DNA of 11,184 nt from Treponema sp. Lineage in GTDB: Bacteria > Spirochaetota > Spirochaetia > Treponematales > Treponemataceae. The position numbers and the translations under genes were made by a program. How positions within the stretch are numbered: position 1 is the stretch's first letter; the number at the start of each line of letters is the position of its first letter. Location of the stretch: contig JAILNT010000403.1 in NCBI GenBank assembly GCA_024691265.1, forward strand, positions 1 to 11,184, written 5' to 3'. Shown here in pieces: positions 1 through 6,226 of this stretch. The notes beneath the pieces are model-generated. The model saw only the letters and a program-made list of their open reading frames with translations, made no database searches and was not told the DNA's origin.

Positions 1-257
1 ATACACTTGCAAAAACAAAAGCTGATAAATTTGCAATTGTTATTACAGATATAAATATGCCAAATATGGACGGTATACAACTTACCAAAGAGCTTAGAAA
101 AACAGATGGCTATAAGTTTACTGCAATAATCGCACTGACTACAGAAAGTCAGGAAGATAAAATGAAAGAAGGAAAAGAGGCAGGAGCTACAGGTTGGATA
201 GTAAAGCCTTTTACTTCTGAAAAATTGCTTGCAGTTGTAAAAAAGATTATCGGTTAA
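1..257 (+). CDS. cheY: CheY-like single-domain response regulator, 5'-truncated
   Basis: The reading frame is open from the left edge (first full codon at position 3) to a TAA at 255-257, so the N-terminal part of the protein lies outside the window. The visible part is the second half of a receiver domain. The phosphoacceptor Asp is encoded at 48-50 in TDINMPNMDG, the switch Thr is in ALTTES, and the conserved Lys is in VKPF, which leads into the last helix. The protein stops right after the receiver fold, so there is no output domain, as in CheY. Known role of the family: CheA phosphorylates it and it then acts on the flagellar motor switch. The MCP and CheW genes that follow at once support a chemotaxis role. 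An in-frame ATG at 57 is internal to the fold, after the catalytic Asp, and is not the true start. A CheY-like regulator of another process cannot be excluded. Confidence 0.88.
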   Translation, partial: TLAKTKADKFAIVITDINMPNMDGIQLTKELRKTDGYKFTAIIALTTESQEDKMKEGKEAGATGWIVKPFTSEKLLAVVKKIIG

Positions 258-279
258 GTATTTATGCTTAGCCAGACAT

Positions 280-285
280 AAGGAG
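280..285 (+). promoter_or_regulatory. Ribosome binding site of MCP1
   Basis: AAGGAG lies 6 bases before the ATG at 292. It fixes this start and shows independent initiation only 34 bases after the cheY stop. Confidence 0.8.
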
Positions 286-291
286 TTAGTA

Positions 292-2322
292 ATGAGGTCA
301 TTAAAATCAAAGCTTTTGCTTGCATTTTTACTTCTAGCAGTTGGAATGGGATCAATATTACTTGTTTTAGCAATGTTTATGTCTGAACATACAGTTACTC
401 AAACCGTAGTTTCTGATTTCGGTTTAATAGTAAAAGCCGAAGCGGATTATGTGGATAGCTGTGTTGCTCAAGAGATAATTCGTCTAAGCGTTTTGTCTTA
501 TGATTCTAAAATTAGAAACCCTGACATTCCTTTGATAGAAAAGGCCAAATTTCTGAATCCTTATGTCGACAAGGCACAGGAACACAGATATTTTGTAATA
601 GTTGATAGAACGGGTACAGGTTTTAATTCTGACGGGGTTGAGACAAATATTTCCGATAGAGAATATTTTAAGTTAGCATTGAGTGGTCAAAGTAATGTTA
701 GTGACCCTGTTTATAGCAAAATACAAAATACTGTTGCTATGCTTTATGCTGTTCCAATTTATGCTGAAGATAATAATATCATTGGAGTATTGTGTCTTAA
801 TAAAGATATAAAGATACTTTCTAATATATGCAGAAATGTAAGTGCAGGAAATTCGGGAAAACCATTTATAGTTGCAAATAATTCAGGAAATGTAATTGGA
901 GCTTCTGAATATGAAATGGTTGAAGCTAATACTAACTTTATAAAGATGGCGGAAAGCGATAAAGAGTATAAAGGAATTGCTGCCATAGTTGAAAAGATGA
1001 TTGCAGGACAATCTGGTTCTGGTACTTATGAAATTAACGGTGTAAAGAAAATAATCTCTTATTCTCAGATTCCAAATACTAAATTTTCAATAGCAATGCA
1101 AGCTCCAATAAAAGACTTTTTTGGAGAACTTTATGACATGGGAATATTTATGACTATTGTTACTGTTTTATTACTTTTAGCAGCAATAGTATATAGTTTA
1201 TTATTCTCTAATAATATTACTGGTGCTTTGAATGTTGTAAAACGTAGTCTTGAAAGCATTTCAGAAGGTGACCTGGTTCTTGACCATATTAGTAAAGAAG
1301 ACAGACAGAAGGTTTTGAAACGTAAAGATGAAATTGGGGTAATGTCTAATGCCCTTCATGGCATGTTACTTTCTCTTACACATACTATTGTTACAGTGCG
1401 TGAAGCTGCTTTCCAGGTTCAATCTGGTAGTGAACAAATAAGCTCTTCAAGTCAGTCTGTATCAACAGGAGCTTCTGAACAGGCAGCTTCAACAGAAGAA
1501 ATGTCTGCAACAATGGAAGAAATGGCTTCTAATATCAGACAAAATGCAACAAATGCAGTAAAGACTGGTAATATTGCAACAAAAACCGCTATGGATAGTC
1601 ATGCTGGTGGTAAAGCTGTTGGAGAGTCACTTGAAGCAGTAAAAGAAATATCAAGTAAGATAGGCATAATAGAAGATATAGCAGGACAAACAAATCTTCT
1701 TGCCTTAAATGCTGCTATTGAAGCCGCTCGTGCAGGAGAAGCCGGAAAGGGCTTTGCTGTTGTTGCTAGTGAAATCAGAAAACTTGCAGAAAGAAGTGCT
1801 GTTGCTGCCGGTGAAATCAGTGAACTTTCAGAGCACACTCTAAAAACTGCTCTTAATGCAGGAGAACTAATAAACAATGTTATTCCTGGAATAGAAGAAA
1901 CGACACAGCTAGTAGAAGAAATTGCTACAGCAAGCCGTGAACAAGATAAAGGAGCTGAACAAGTAAGTCAGGCTATAGTACAACTTGATTCTGTTGTACA
2001 ACAGAATGCCTCAGCCGCAGAAGAAATGGCTGCTATGGCAGAAGAACTTAGTGCAAATTCTGAAAAGCTTGTAAATGTAATTAGTGTATTCCATATTGGA
2101 AATGAACAGAAGTATGAAAAGAATCGCTTGGCAAAAAACATTGAAAGCGAAAAAACAACTACAGTTGAAAAGCCTGTAGTAAAAGAGGAAGCAAAGTCTG
2201 TGAAGGCAAAAGAAGTCAAAACAGAAAAAAAGTTTTCTGCAACTTCTGTTTCAAATATGATAAATGATGCAAGCTTTAAGGCATCAGTTTCAGCAAGTGA
2301 TTCTGATTTTGAAGAATTTTAG
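292..2322 (+). CDS. Methyl-accepting chemotaxis protein, dCache-type sensor (MCP1)
   Basis: Transmembrane chemoreceptor of 676 residues. Order of parts: a membrane helix at about 7-30, an extracytoplasmic sensor at about 35-280 with the look of a double Cache domain (YFVIVDRTGTGF near 100-111, SDREYF near 121-126), a second membrane helix at about 284-305, a HAMP segment at about 306-362, and the long cytoplasmic coiled coil. The hairpin tip that contacts CheA and CheW is near 468-503 (NLLALNAAIEAARAGEAGKG). Likely methylation segments are Glu-rich stretches near 393-412 and 573-586. A Lys/Glu-rich flexible tail of about 70 residues ends in DSDFEEF, which fits a CheR/CheB tethering pentapeptide. 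dCache domains usually bind small metabolites such as amino or organic acids; the ligand here cannot be read from sequence. It sits between cheY and cheW1 in one apparent operon, and its stop codon touches the cheW1 ribosome binding site. Confidence 0.93.
   Translation: MRSLKSKLLLAFLLLAVGMGSILLVLAMFMSEHTVTQTVVSDFGLIVKAEADYVDSCVAQEIIRLSVLSYDSKIRNPDIPLIEKAKFLNPYVDKAQEHRYFVIVDRTGTGFNSDGVETNISDREYFKLALSGQSNVSDPVYSKIQNTVAMLYAVPIYAEDNNIIGVLCLNKDIKILSNICRNVSAGNSGKPFIVANNSGNVIGASEYEMVEANTNFIKMAESDKEYKGIAAIVEKMIAGQSGSGTYEINGVKKIISYSQIPNTKFSIAMQAPIKDFFGELYDMGIFMTIVTVLLLLAAIVYSLLFSNNITGALNVVKRSLESISEGDLVLDHISKEDRQKVLKRKDEIGVMSNALHGMLLSLTHTIVTVREAAFQVQSGSEQISSSSQSVSTGASEQAASTEEMSATMEEMASNIRQNATNAVKTGNIATKTAMDSHAGGKAVGESLEAVKEISSKIGIIEDIAGQTNLLALNAAIEAARAGEAGKGFAVVASEIRKLAERSAVAAGEISELSEHTLKTALNAGELINNVIPGIEETTQLVEEIATASREQDKGAEQVSQAIVQLDSVVQQNASAAEEMAAMAEELSANSEKLVNVISVFHIGNEQKYEKNRLAKNIESEKTTTVEKPVVKEEAKSVKAKEVKTEKKFSATSVSNMINDASFKASVSASDSDFEEF
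1714..1766 (+). repeat. Direct repeat, copy 1, in MCP1 hairpin-tip coding sequence
   Basis: These 53 bases recur without a mismatch at 4160-4212 in MCP2, at an offset of 2446. A second perfect run of 47 bases at 1468-1514 recurs at 3914-3960 with the same offset. Identity includes third codon positions, which points to recent duplication or gene conversion as well as protein conservation. Confidence 0.9.
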
Positions 2323-2333
2323 AGAGGTATGCG

Positions 2334-2936
2334 ATGAGAAAAGGTCAGTATCTTACGTTTAACATTGCAAACACATGTTATGCAGTCAATGTTTTTCGTG
2401 TTCAGGAGGTTCTTCCCTATGAAAAACCTCAGGAGTTACCTTGTCCTGACCCTCTCATCGCAGGAATTATAAGATCCAGAAATACAAATATTTCTGTTAT
2501 AAATATGAGGAAAAAATTTGGACTTGAAGTAAAAGAAGCAGACTTAGACACTCATATAATAGTATTTGAAGTACATGATGATGAAAATGGTTCTATGACT
2601 TTATTCGGAGGTATAGTTGATTCTGTAAAAGAAGTTATACCTCTTGATGAAACAGATAGTGAACCAGCTCCAGAACTTGGAGCAAGCATTGCAAGCCGTT
2701 TTATAAGTGGTGTTGGCGTAAAAGACGGGCAATTTATAATAATATTAAACCCAGATACCATATTTTCATTTGAAGAATTATCTAGTATCCAAAAACTTTC
2801 TAATAATGAAAAAGATTCTCAATCTGAAATATTTCGAAAAGAAGCTGTTATGCAGATGGAAAGAGCTGCAAGAGAAAACGAAGCTATGAAAAAAGAAATA
2901 ATTTCAGAAAACGAAGAACTTTCTGATACTGACTGA
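2334..2936 (+). CDS. cheW: CheW-like chemotaxis adaptor with C-terminal charged tail (CheW1)
   Basis: Cytoplasmic adaptor of 200 residues that should couple receptors to the kinase CheA. Residues 3-150 form a CheW domain: QYLTFNIANTCYAVNVFRVQ at the start, the P-x-x-x-P segment ELPCPDPLIAGII near 34-46, VINMRKKFG near 55-63, and FISGVGVKDGQFIIIL near 123-138. The usual NLRG signature is altered to RSRN (47-50): the Arg is kept and the Gly lost. Residues 151-200 are an added, strongly charged tail with a likely helix or coiled coil (EIFRKEAVMQMERAARENEA). CheW proteins are usually about 150-170 residues, so the tail is extra. The start at 2334 has an AGAGAGG site that overlaps the MCP1 stop, which implies translational coupling. 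An ATG five bases earlier meets a stop after two codons and is not used. Confidence 0.9.
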   Translation: MRKGQYLTFNIANTCYAVNVFRVQEVLPYEKPQELPCPDPLIAGIIRSRNTNISVINMRKKFGLEVKEADLDTHIIVFEVHDDENGSMTLFGGIVDSVKEVIPLDETDSEPAPELGASIASRFISGVGVKDGQFIIILNPDTIFSFEELSSIQKLSNNEKDSQSEIFRKEAVMQMERAARENEAMKKEIISENEELSDTD

Positions 2937-2998
2937 ATTTAGACTTTAGTGTATTAGAATTCTATTTGAAATATAGTAACGTTTTTAGGAGAAAGCTA
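2937..2998 (+). other. Short gap between the two MCP-CheW modules
   Basis: This 62-base gap is the widest within the chemotaxis cluster. It holds the perfect 10-base palindrome TAGAATTCTA (2955-2964) and the MCP2 ribosome binding site. No T-tract hairpin is visible, so read-through into the second module is expected. I see no convincing promoter. Confidence 0.5.
2987..2991 (+). promoter_or_regulatory. Ribosome binding site that sets the MCP2 start
   Basis: AGGAG ends 7 bases before the ATG at 2999. The frame is also open from a TTG at 2966, but no such site stands before that codon, and a start there would place this motif inside the gene. The ATG at 2999 is therefore preferred. Confidence 0.82.
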
Positions 2999-4735
2999 AT
3001 GGCACTTATAAAGAAGTTTGATGATATAAAAATTGGCTATAAACTTTATATATGTTTAGGTTTATTTGTTTTGGCAATACTTTTTGAAAGTGTCATCTTC
3101 ATGGATTTCATAAACCTTGTTAGGCAACAGGGGCAAGTAATAGGAAACGAATCTGTTCAATATCTTTATCTTCCTTCCCAGCTTTCTTCTTTTAATAAAG
3201 AATTACATACGATAATTTATGATACTGCTGTAAAATATCCTAGAAATAAAGTTGATATTGAGCAAGTAAAAACTGATATGGCATTTTTACAGGGACTAGA
3301 AGATAAAGTTGCTTCTGAGCTTGATAAACTTGAATTCTCAGAATCTGCAAGACTAAGTCTTGAAAAAGTTGCTAATGATAGAATTAAATTAAGAGAAGAA
3401 AGAACTGCTTGGATTGAAAATATTAGTAAAAATGGAATTAGGAATAGTTCTTTAGAAAAATTAGACGAGTTAACCTTAATAGCACGTTCTTATGATGAAA
3501 CTTTAACAAAATTAAGTGAAACAAGCATAAAAGCACATGGAGAAAAGAGTGCAGCTTTTGAAGTAGGTCTTAGTAAAAAACTTTTTAGCCTGATTATTTT
3601 ATTTATTGGCATAGTCATTCTTATTTTAGTTATTTCTTCGTTTGTAATTGGCACTATAAGACGTCCTTTGAAAATTATAGCAAAAGCCTTACATGATTTA
3701 GGAGAAGGAGATTTTACAGTCCCTTCTCTTTCAGAAGAGGAATTAGCAATACTTAAAAATATGGACAGAAATGATGAAATTGGTGTTATGAATGCTTCTG
3801 CCGGAAAAATGATGCAGAATTTTACACAAACACTTCATGCAGTATCTAAAGCTGCTAGTCAATTAAAACAAGGTTGTGCCCAAATAAATGCTACAAGTCA
3901 GTCAGTTTCAAGTGGAGCTTCTGAACAGGCAGCTTCAACAGAAGAAATGTCTGCAACAATAGAAGAAATGGCTAGTAACATAAAACAGAATGCAGAAAAT
4001 GCATCAAAAACAGGAACTATTGCAGAACAGACAGATGCAGAAACAAAACTTGGAGGAGAAGCTGTTTCAAAAGCAGTTGATGCTATAAAAGAAATTGCAG
4101 GAAAGATTTCTATAATTGGAGATATTGCGGAGCAAACAAACCTTCTTGCCTTAAATGCCGCTATTGAAGCCGCTCGTGCAGGAGAAGCCGGAAAGGGCTT
4201 TGCTGTTGTTGCAAGTGAAGTAAGAAAACTTGCAGAAAGAAGTTCTATCGCTGCAAGTGAAATTGAAAGTATTTCAAGCAATACAATAAAACTTGCAGAA
4301 AATGCTAATAGCTCAATAGCTAATGTACTTCCTAAAATAGATGAAACTGCAAGTCTTATCGGAGAAATCGTAATTGCGAATAATGAACAAAATAAAGGTG
4401 CTGAACAGGTAAGTCAGGCTATTATGCAGCTTGATAGTGTCGTTCAGCAAAATGCTTCTGCAGCAGAAGAAATGGCCGCTATGGCAGAAGAATTGAATTC
4501 AAATGCACAAGACCTTGTAACATCAATAAGCTTTTTCAAAATCGATGATAAAGTAAATGCTCCTGATGTAAATATTGAAAAAAAGATTGTAGAAAATAAA
4601 GTTTCAAAAAAAGAAACTAATAAAGAGAGTAAGGAAAAAGCTACTAAGATATCCCCTTTAGTAGTGTCTCAAAATATTCCTCCTAAGAAAACTGTAAGTC
4701 AGATGATAAATGATAGTGACTTTGAGGAATTTTAG
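2999..4735 (+). CDS. Methyl-accepting chemotaxis protein, small helical sensor (MCP2)
   Basis: Transmembrane chemoreceptor of 578 residues from the ATG at 2999. A membrane helix lies at about 15-37. The extracytoplasmic region at about 38-192 is short, all-helical in character and rich in Glu, Lys and Leu, fitting a four-helix-bundle (4HB_MCP-like) sensor. The second membrane helix is at about 194-218, followed by HAMP at about 219-275. The signalling coiled coil has its tip near 381-415 (NLLALNAAIEAARAGEAGKG), with likely methylation segments near 307-325 and 487-499. A Lys-rich linker ends in SQMINDSDFEEF, the last seven residues being the same as in MCP1. The signalling domain aligns with MCP1 without gaps over the two long identical DNA runs, while the sensor is unrelated, so the pair share an output and differ in input. 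Ligand unknown. It precedes cheW2 by 19 bases. Confidence 0.93.
   Translation: MALIKKFDDIKIGYKLYICLGLFVLAILFESVIFMDFINLVRQQGQVIGNESVQYLYLPSQLSSFNKELHTIIYDTAVKYPRNKVDIEQVKTDMAFLQGLEDKVASELDKLEFSESARLSLEKVANDRIKLREERTAWIENISKNGIRNSSLEKLDELTLIARSYDETLTKLSETSIKAHGEKSAAFEVGLSKKLFSLIILFIGIVILILVISSFVIGTIRRPLKIIAKALHDLGEGDFTVPSLSEEELAILKNMDRNDEIGVMNASAGKMMQNFTQTLHAVSKAASQLKQGCAQINATSQSVSSGASEQAASTEEMSATIEEMASNIKQNAENASKTGTIAEQTDAETKLGGEAVSKAVDAIKEIAGKISIIGDIAEQTNLLALNAAIEAARAGEAGKGFAVVASEVRKLAERSSIAASEIESISSNTIKLAENANSSIANVLPKIDETASLIGEIVIANNEQNKGAEQVSQAIMQLDSVVQQNASAAEEMAAMAEELNSNAQDLVTSISFFKIDDKVNAPDVNIEKKIVENKVSKKETNKESKEKATKISPLVVSQNIPPKKTVSQMINDSDFEEF
4160..4212 (+). repeat. Direct repeat, copy 2, in MCP2 hairpin-tip coding sequence
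   Basis: Perfect 53-base match to 1714-1766 in MCP1. The flanks on both sides also match with scattered third-position changes, and the companion 47-base repeat is at 3914-3960. Confidence 0.9.
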
Positions 4736-4754
4736 AAAAAGGAGATGAATAGAA

Positions 4755-5255
4755 ATGGCTAAACAATACCTAACATTTTCACTAGATAATAATTTATATG
4801 CAATAGAAGTTTCTCAGGTTCAGGAAGTTTTAGGCTATACTCAGCCTGCAAAATTACCTTGTACAGCTCCTTATATAGAAGGCTTGATAGATTCCAGAGA
4901 CCAAGGAATAACTGTTATTAACTTGAGAAAAAAGTTCAATCTTGATGAAATAGCAGTAACAAAAACAACGCGTATAATTGTACTTGAATTAAAAGCTCCA
5001 ACAGATGAGAATCCTGACCATGTCACGGTTTTTGGTGCTATTGCAGATGCAGTGAATGAAGTAATTGAGCTTGATGAAACAAAATTAGAACCACCACCAA
5101 AATTTGGAAATGCAATATCAACAGACTTTATTTCAGGAATGGGAAAAAAAGATGATAGATTTATTATTATTCTTGATGCCATTAAAATATTTGAAACAAA
5201 GGAAGTTAGCATTATTCCGTCAGACTCAGACTCAGAAAAAGAAGATAATCATTGA
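4755..5255 (+). CDS. cheW: CheW-like chemotaxis adaptor (CheW2)
   Basis: Adaptor of 166 residues, the usual CheW length. It shares the framework of CheW1: QYLTFSLDNNLYAIEVSQVQ at 4-23, KLPCTAPYIEGLI near 33-45, VINLRKKFN near 54-62 and FISGMGKKDDRFIIILD near 125-141. It ends in a short acidic tail in place of the long charged one of CheW1. The NLRG signature is DSRD (46-49) here, again with Arg kept and Gly lost. It is the last chemotaxis gene of the run. An AAGGAG site (4739-4744) sits a rather long 10 bases before the ATG; a nearer ATG at 4745 gives only five codons and is not the start. Two different CheW proteins next to two different receptors suggest receptor-specific adaptors, but they may equally mix in one array. 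Confidence 0.9.
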   Translation: MAKQYLTFSLDNNLYAIEVSQVQEVLGYTQPAKLPCTAPYIEGLIDSRDQGITVINLRKKFNLDEIAVTKTTRIIVLELKAPTDENPDHVTVFGAIADAVNEVIELDETKLEPPPKFGNAISTDFISGMGKKDDRFIIILDAIKIFETKEVSIIPSDSDSEKEDNH

Positions 5256-5280
5256 ATTTTCAAGATAAACAATTTATATT
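5252..5280 (+). promoter_or_regulatory. Possible sigma-70-type promoter for the dehydrogenase gene
   Basis: TTGAAT (5252-5257), overlapping the cheW2 stop codon, is followed after 17 bases by TATATT (5275-5280), 34 bases before the next ATG. The match is reasonable but AT-rich DNA gives such pairs often. No terminator stands between cheW2 and this site. Confidence 0.35.
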
Positions 5281-5313
5281 TGATATATAACTAATATTTG
5301 CGGAGGAAACAAA

Positions 5314-6117
5314 ATGTTCGACGAGAACAGCTTTAGCCTTAAGGGAAAAGTTGCATTGGTAACAGGTGCTTCTTATGGTATCGGTTTTGCTATTGCAACT
5401 GGATTTGCAAAATATGGTGCAAAAATTGTATTTAATGACATCAAACAGGAATTGGTAGACAAAGGTCTCGCTTCTTACAAAGAAAAGGGAATTGAAGCAT
5501 ACGGATACGTTTGTGATGTTACAAAGGAAGACCAGGTTCAGGATATGGTTGCTAAGATTGAAAAAGATGTTGGCACAATCGATATCCTTGTAAACAATGC
5601 TGGTATTATTAAGAGAATCCCAATGCTTGAAATGACAGCAGAACAGTTCCGCCAGGTTGTTGACGTTGACTTAAATGCTCCATTCATCGTTTCTAAGGCA
5701 GTAATACCTGGAATGATTAAGAAGGGACATGGAAAGATTATTAACATCTGTTCAATGATGTCTGAGCTTGGTCGTGAAACAGTATCTGCTTATGCAGCTG
5801 CAAAGGGTGGTTTGAAGATGCTTACTCGTAACATTTGTTCTGAGTATGGACATGCAAACATTCAGTGTAACGGTATTGGACCTGGATACATTGAAACACC
5901 ACAGACAGCTCCTCTCCGCGAGAGACAGGCTGATGGTTCACGTCACCCATTCGATGCATTTATCGTTGCAAAGACACCTGCAGAACGCTGGGGAACAACA
6001 GAGGATCTTATGGGACCAGCTGTATTCTTGGCATCAGATGCATCTAACTTCGTAAACGGACATGTTCTTTACGTTGATGGTGGTATCTTGGCTTACATTG
6101 GTAAGCAGCCACAATAA
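5314..6117 (+). CDS. Short-chain dehydrogenase, gluconate 5-dehydrogenase (KduD-like)
   Basis: Cytoplasmic NAD(P)-dependent oxidoreductase of 267 residues, complete. The Rossmann cofactor motif is TGASYGIG (17-24), then NNAG at 94-97. The catalytic set is Asn121, Ser147, Tyr160 and Lys164 (YAAAK), and PGY at 190-192 follows. The whole sequence, including ICSMMSELGRETVSAY and GPGYIETPQTAPLRERQADG, resembles the gluconate 5-dehydrogenases of gut Bacteroides as I remember them. These interconvert D-gluconate and 5-ketogluconate; a close relative, KduD, reduces 2,5-diketo-3-deoxygluconate in pectin breakdown. No kduI, kdgK or gluconate transporter is in view, so the substrate is unsettled. GGAGG (5302-5306) ends 7 bases before the ATG, a strong site. 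The gene is more GC-rich and uses more C-ending codons than the chemotaxis genes, suggesting high expression, transfer, or both. Confidence 0.88.
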   Translation: MFDENSFSLKGKVALVTGASYGIGFAIATGFAKYGAKIVFNDIKQELVDKGLASYKEKGIEAYGYVCDVTKEDQVQDMVAKIEKDVGTIDILVNNAGIIKRIPMLEMTAEQFRQVVDVDLNAPFIVSKAVIPGMIKKGHGKIINICSMMSELGRETVSAYAAAKGGLKMLTRNICSEYGHANIQCNGIGPGYIETPQTAPLRERQADGSRHPFDAFIVAKTPAERWGTTEDLMGPAVFLASDASNFVNGHVLYVDGGILAYIGKQPQ

Positions 6118-6135
6118 TTTTAGATAATCTAAAAT
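6117..6135. repeat. Perfect inverted repeat at the dehydrogenase stop codon
   Basis: The 9-base arms 6117-6125 (ATTTTAGAT) and 6127-6135 (ATCTAAAAT) flank a single A. The near-absent loop fits a protein-binding site or chance in AT-rich DNA better than an RNA hairpin. Confidence 0.6.
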
Positions 6136-6173
6136 AAATCAAATACTACAGTTAATTACTGGAGTAAATAGAT

Positions 6174-6213
6174 AAAATGCCTTTGTTCTATTTTGAGCAA
6201 GGGCATTTTTTTT
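6174..6213 (+). terminator. Intrinsic terminator of the dehydrogenase gene
   Basis: The arms 6176-6188 and 6195-6207 pair over 13 positions, with two G-U pairs, around the 6-base loop TATTTT. Two further A-T pairs can extend the base. A run of eight T (6206-6213) follows. The araC-type gene converges from the other side and stops at 6227, 13 bases beyond, but on its strand the T-tract after the stem is short, so service in both directions is only possible. Confidence 0.88.
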
Positions 6214-6226
6214 ATTTTATGAATAT

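Noticed and set aside
1599..1877. Minus-strand open frame opposite the MCP1 signalling domain
   Set aside because: Its Ala/Ser-rich product is the antisense shadow of the conserved receptor coiled coil. A similar frame appears at 3898-4281 opposite MCP2 for the same reason.
2966..2998. TTG start adding 11 residues to MCP2
   Set aside because: The AGGAG at 2987-2991 is well placed for the ATG at 2999 and would lie inside the gene if the TTG were used.
1468..4212. Repeated DNA blocks as a mobile or CRISPR-like element
   Set aside because: Only two copies each, in frame in matching positions of two paralogous genes; there are no terminal repeats, transposase or regular spacers.
5846..6055. Second + strand frame inside the dehydrogenase gene
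   Set aside because: It lies wholly within a well-conserved catalytic domain in another frame and has no recognisable product.
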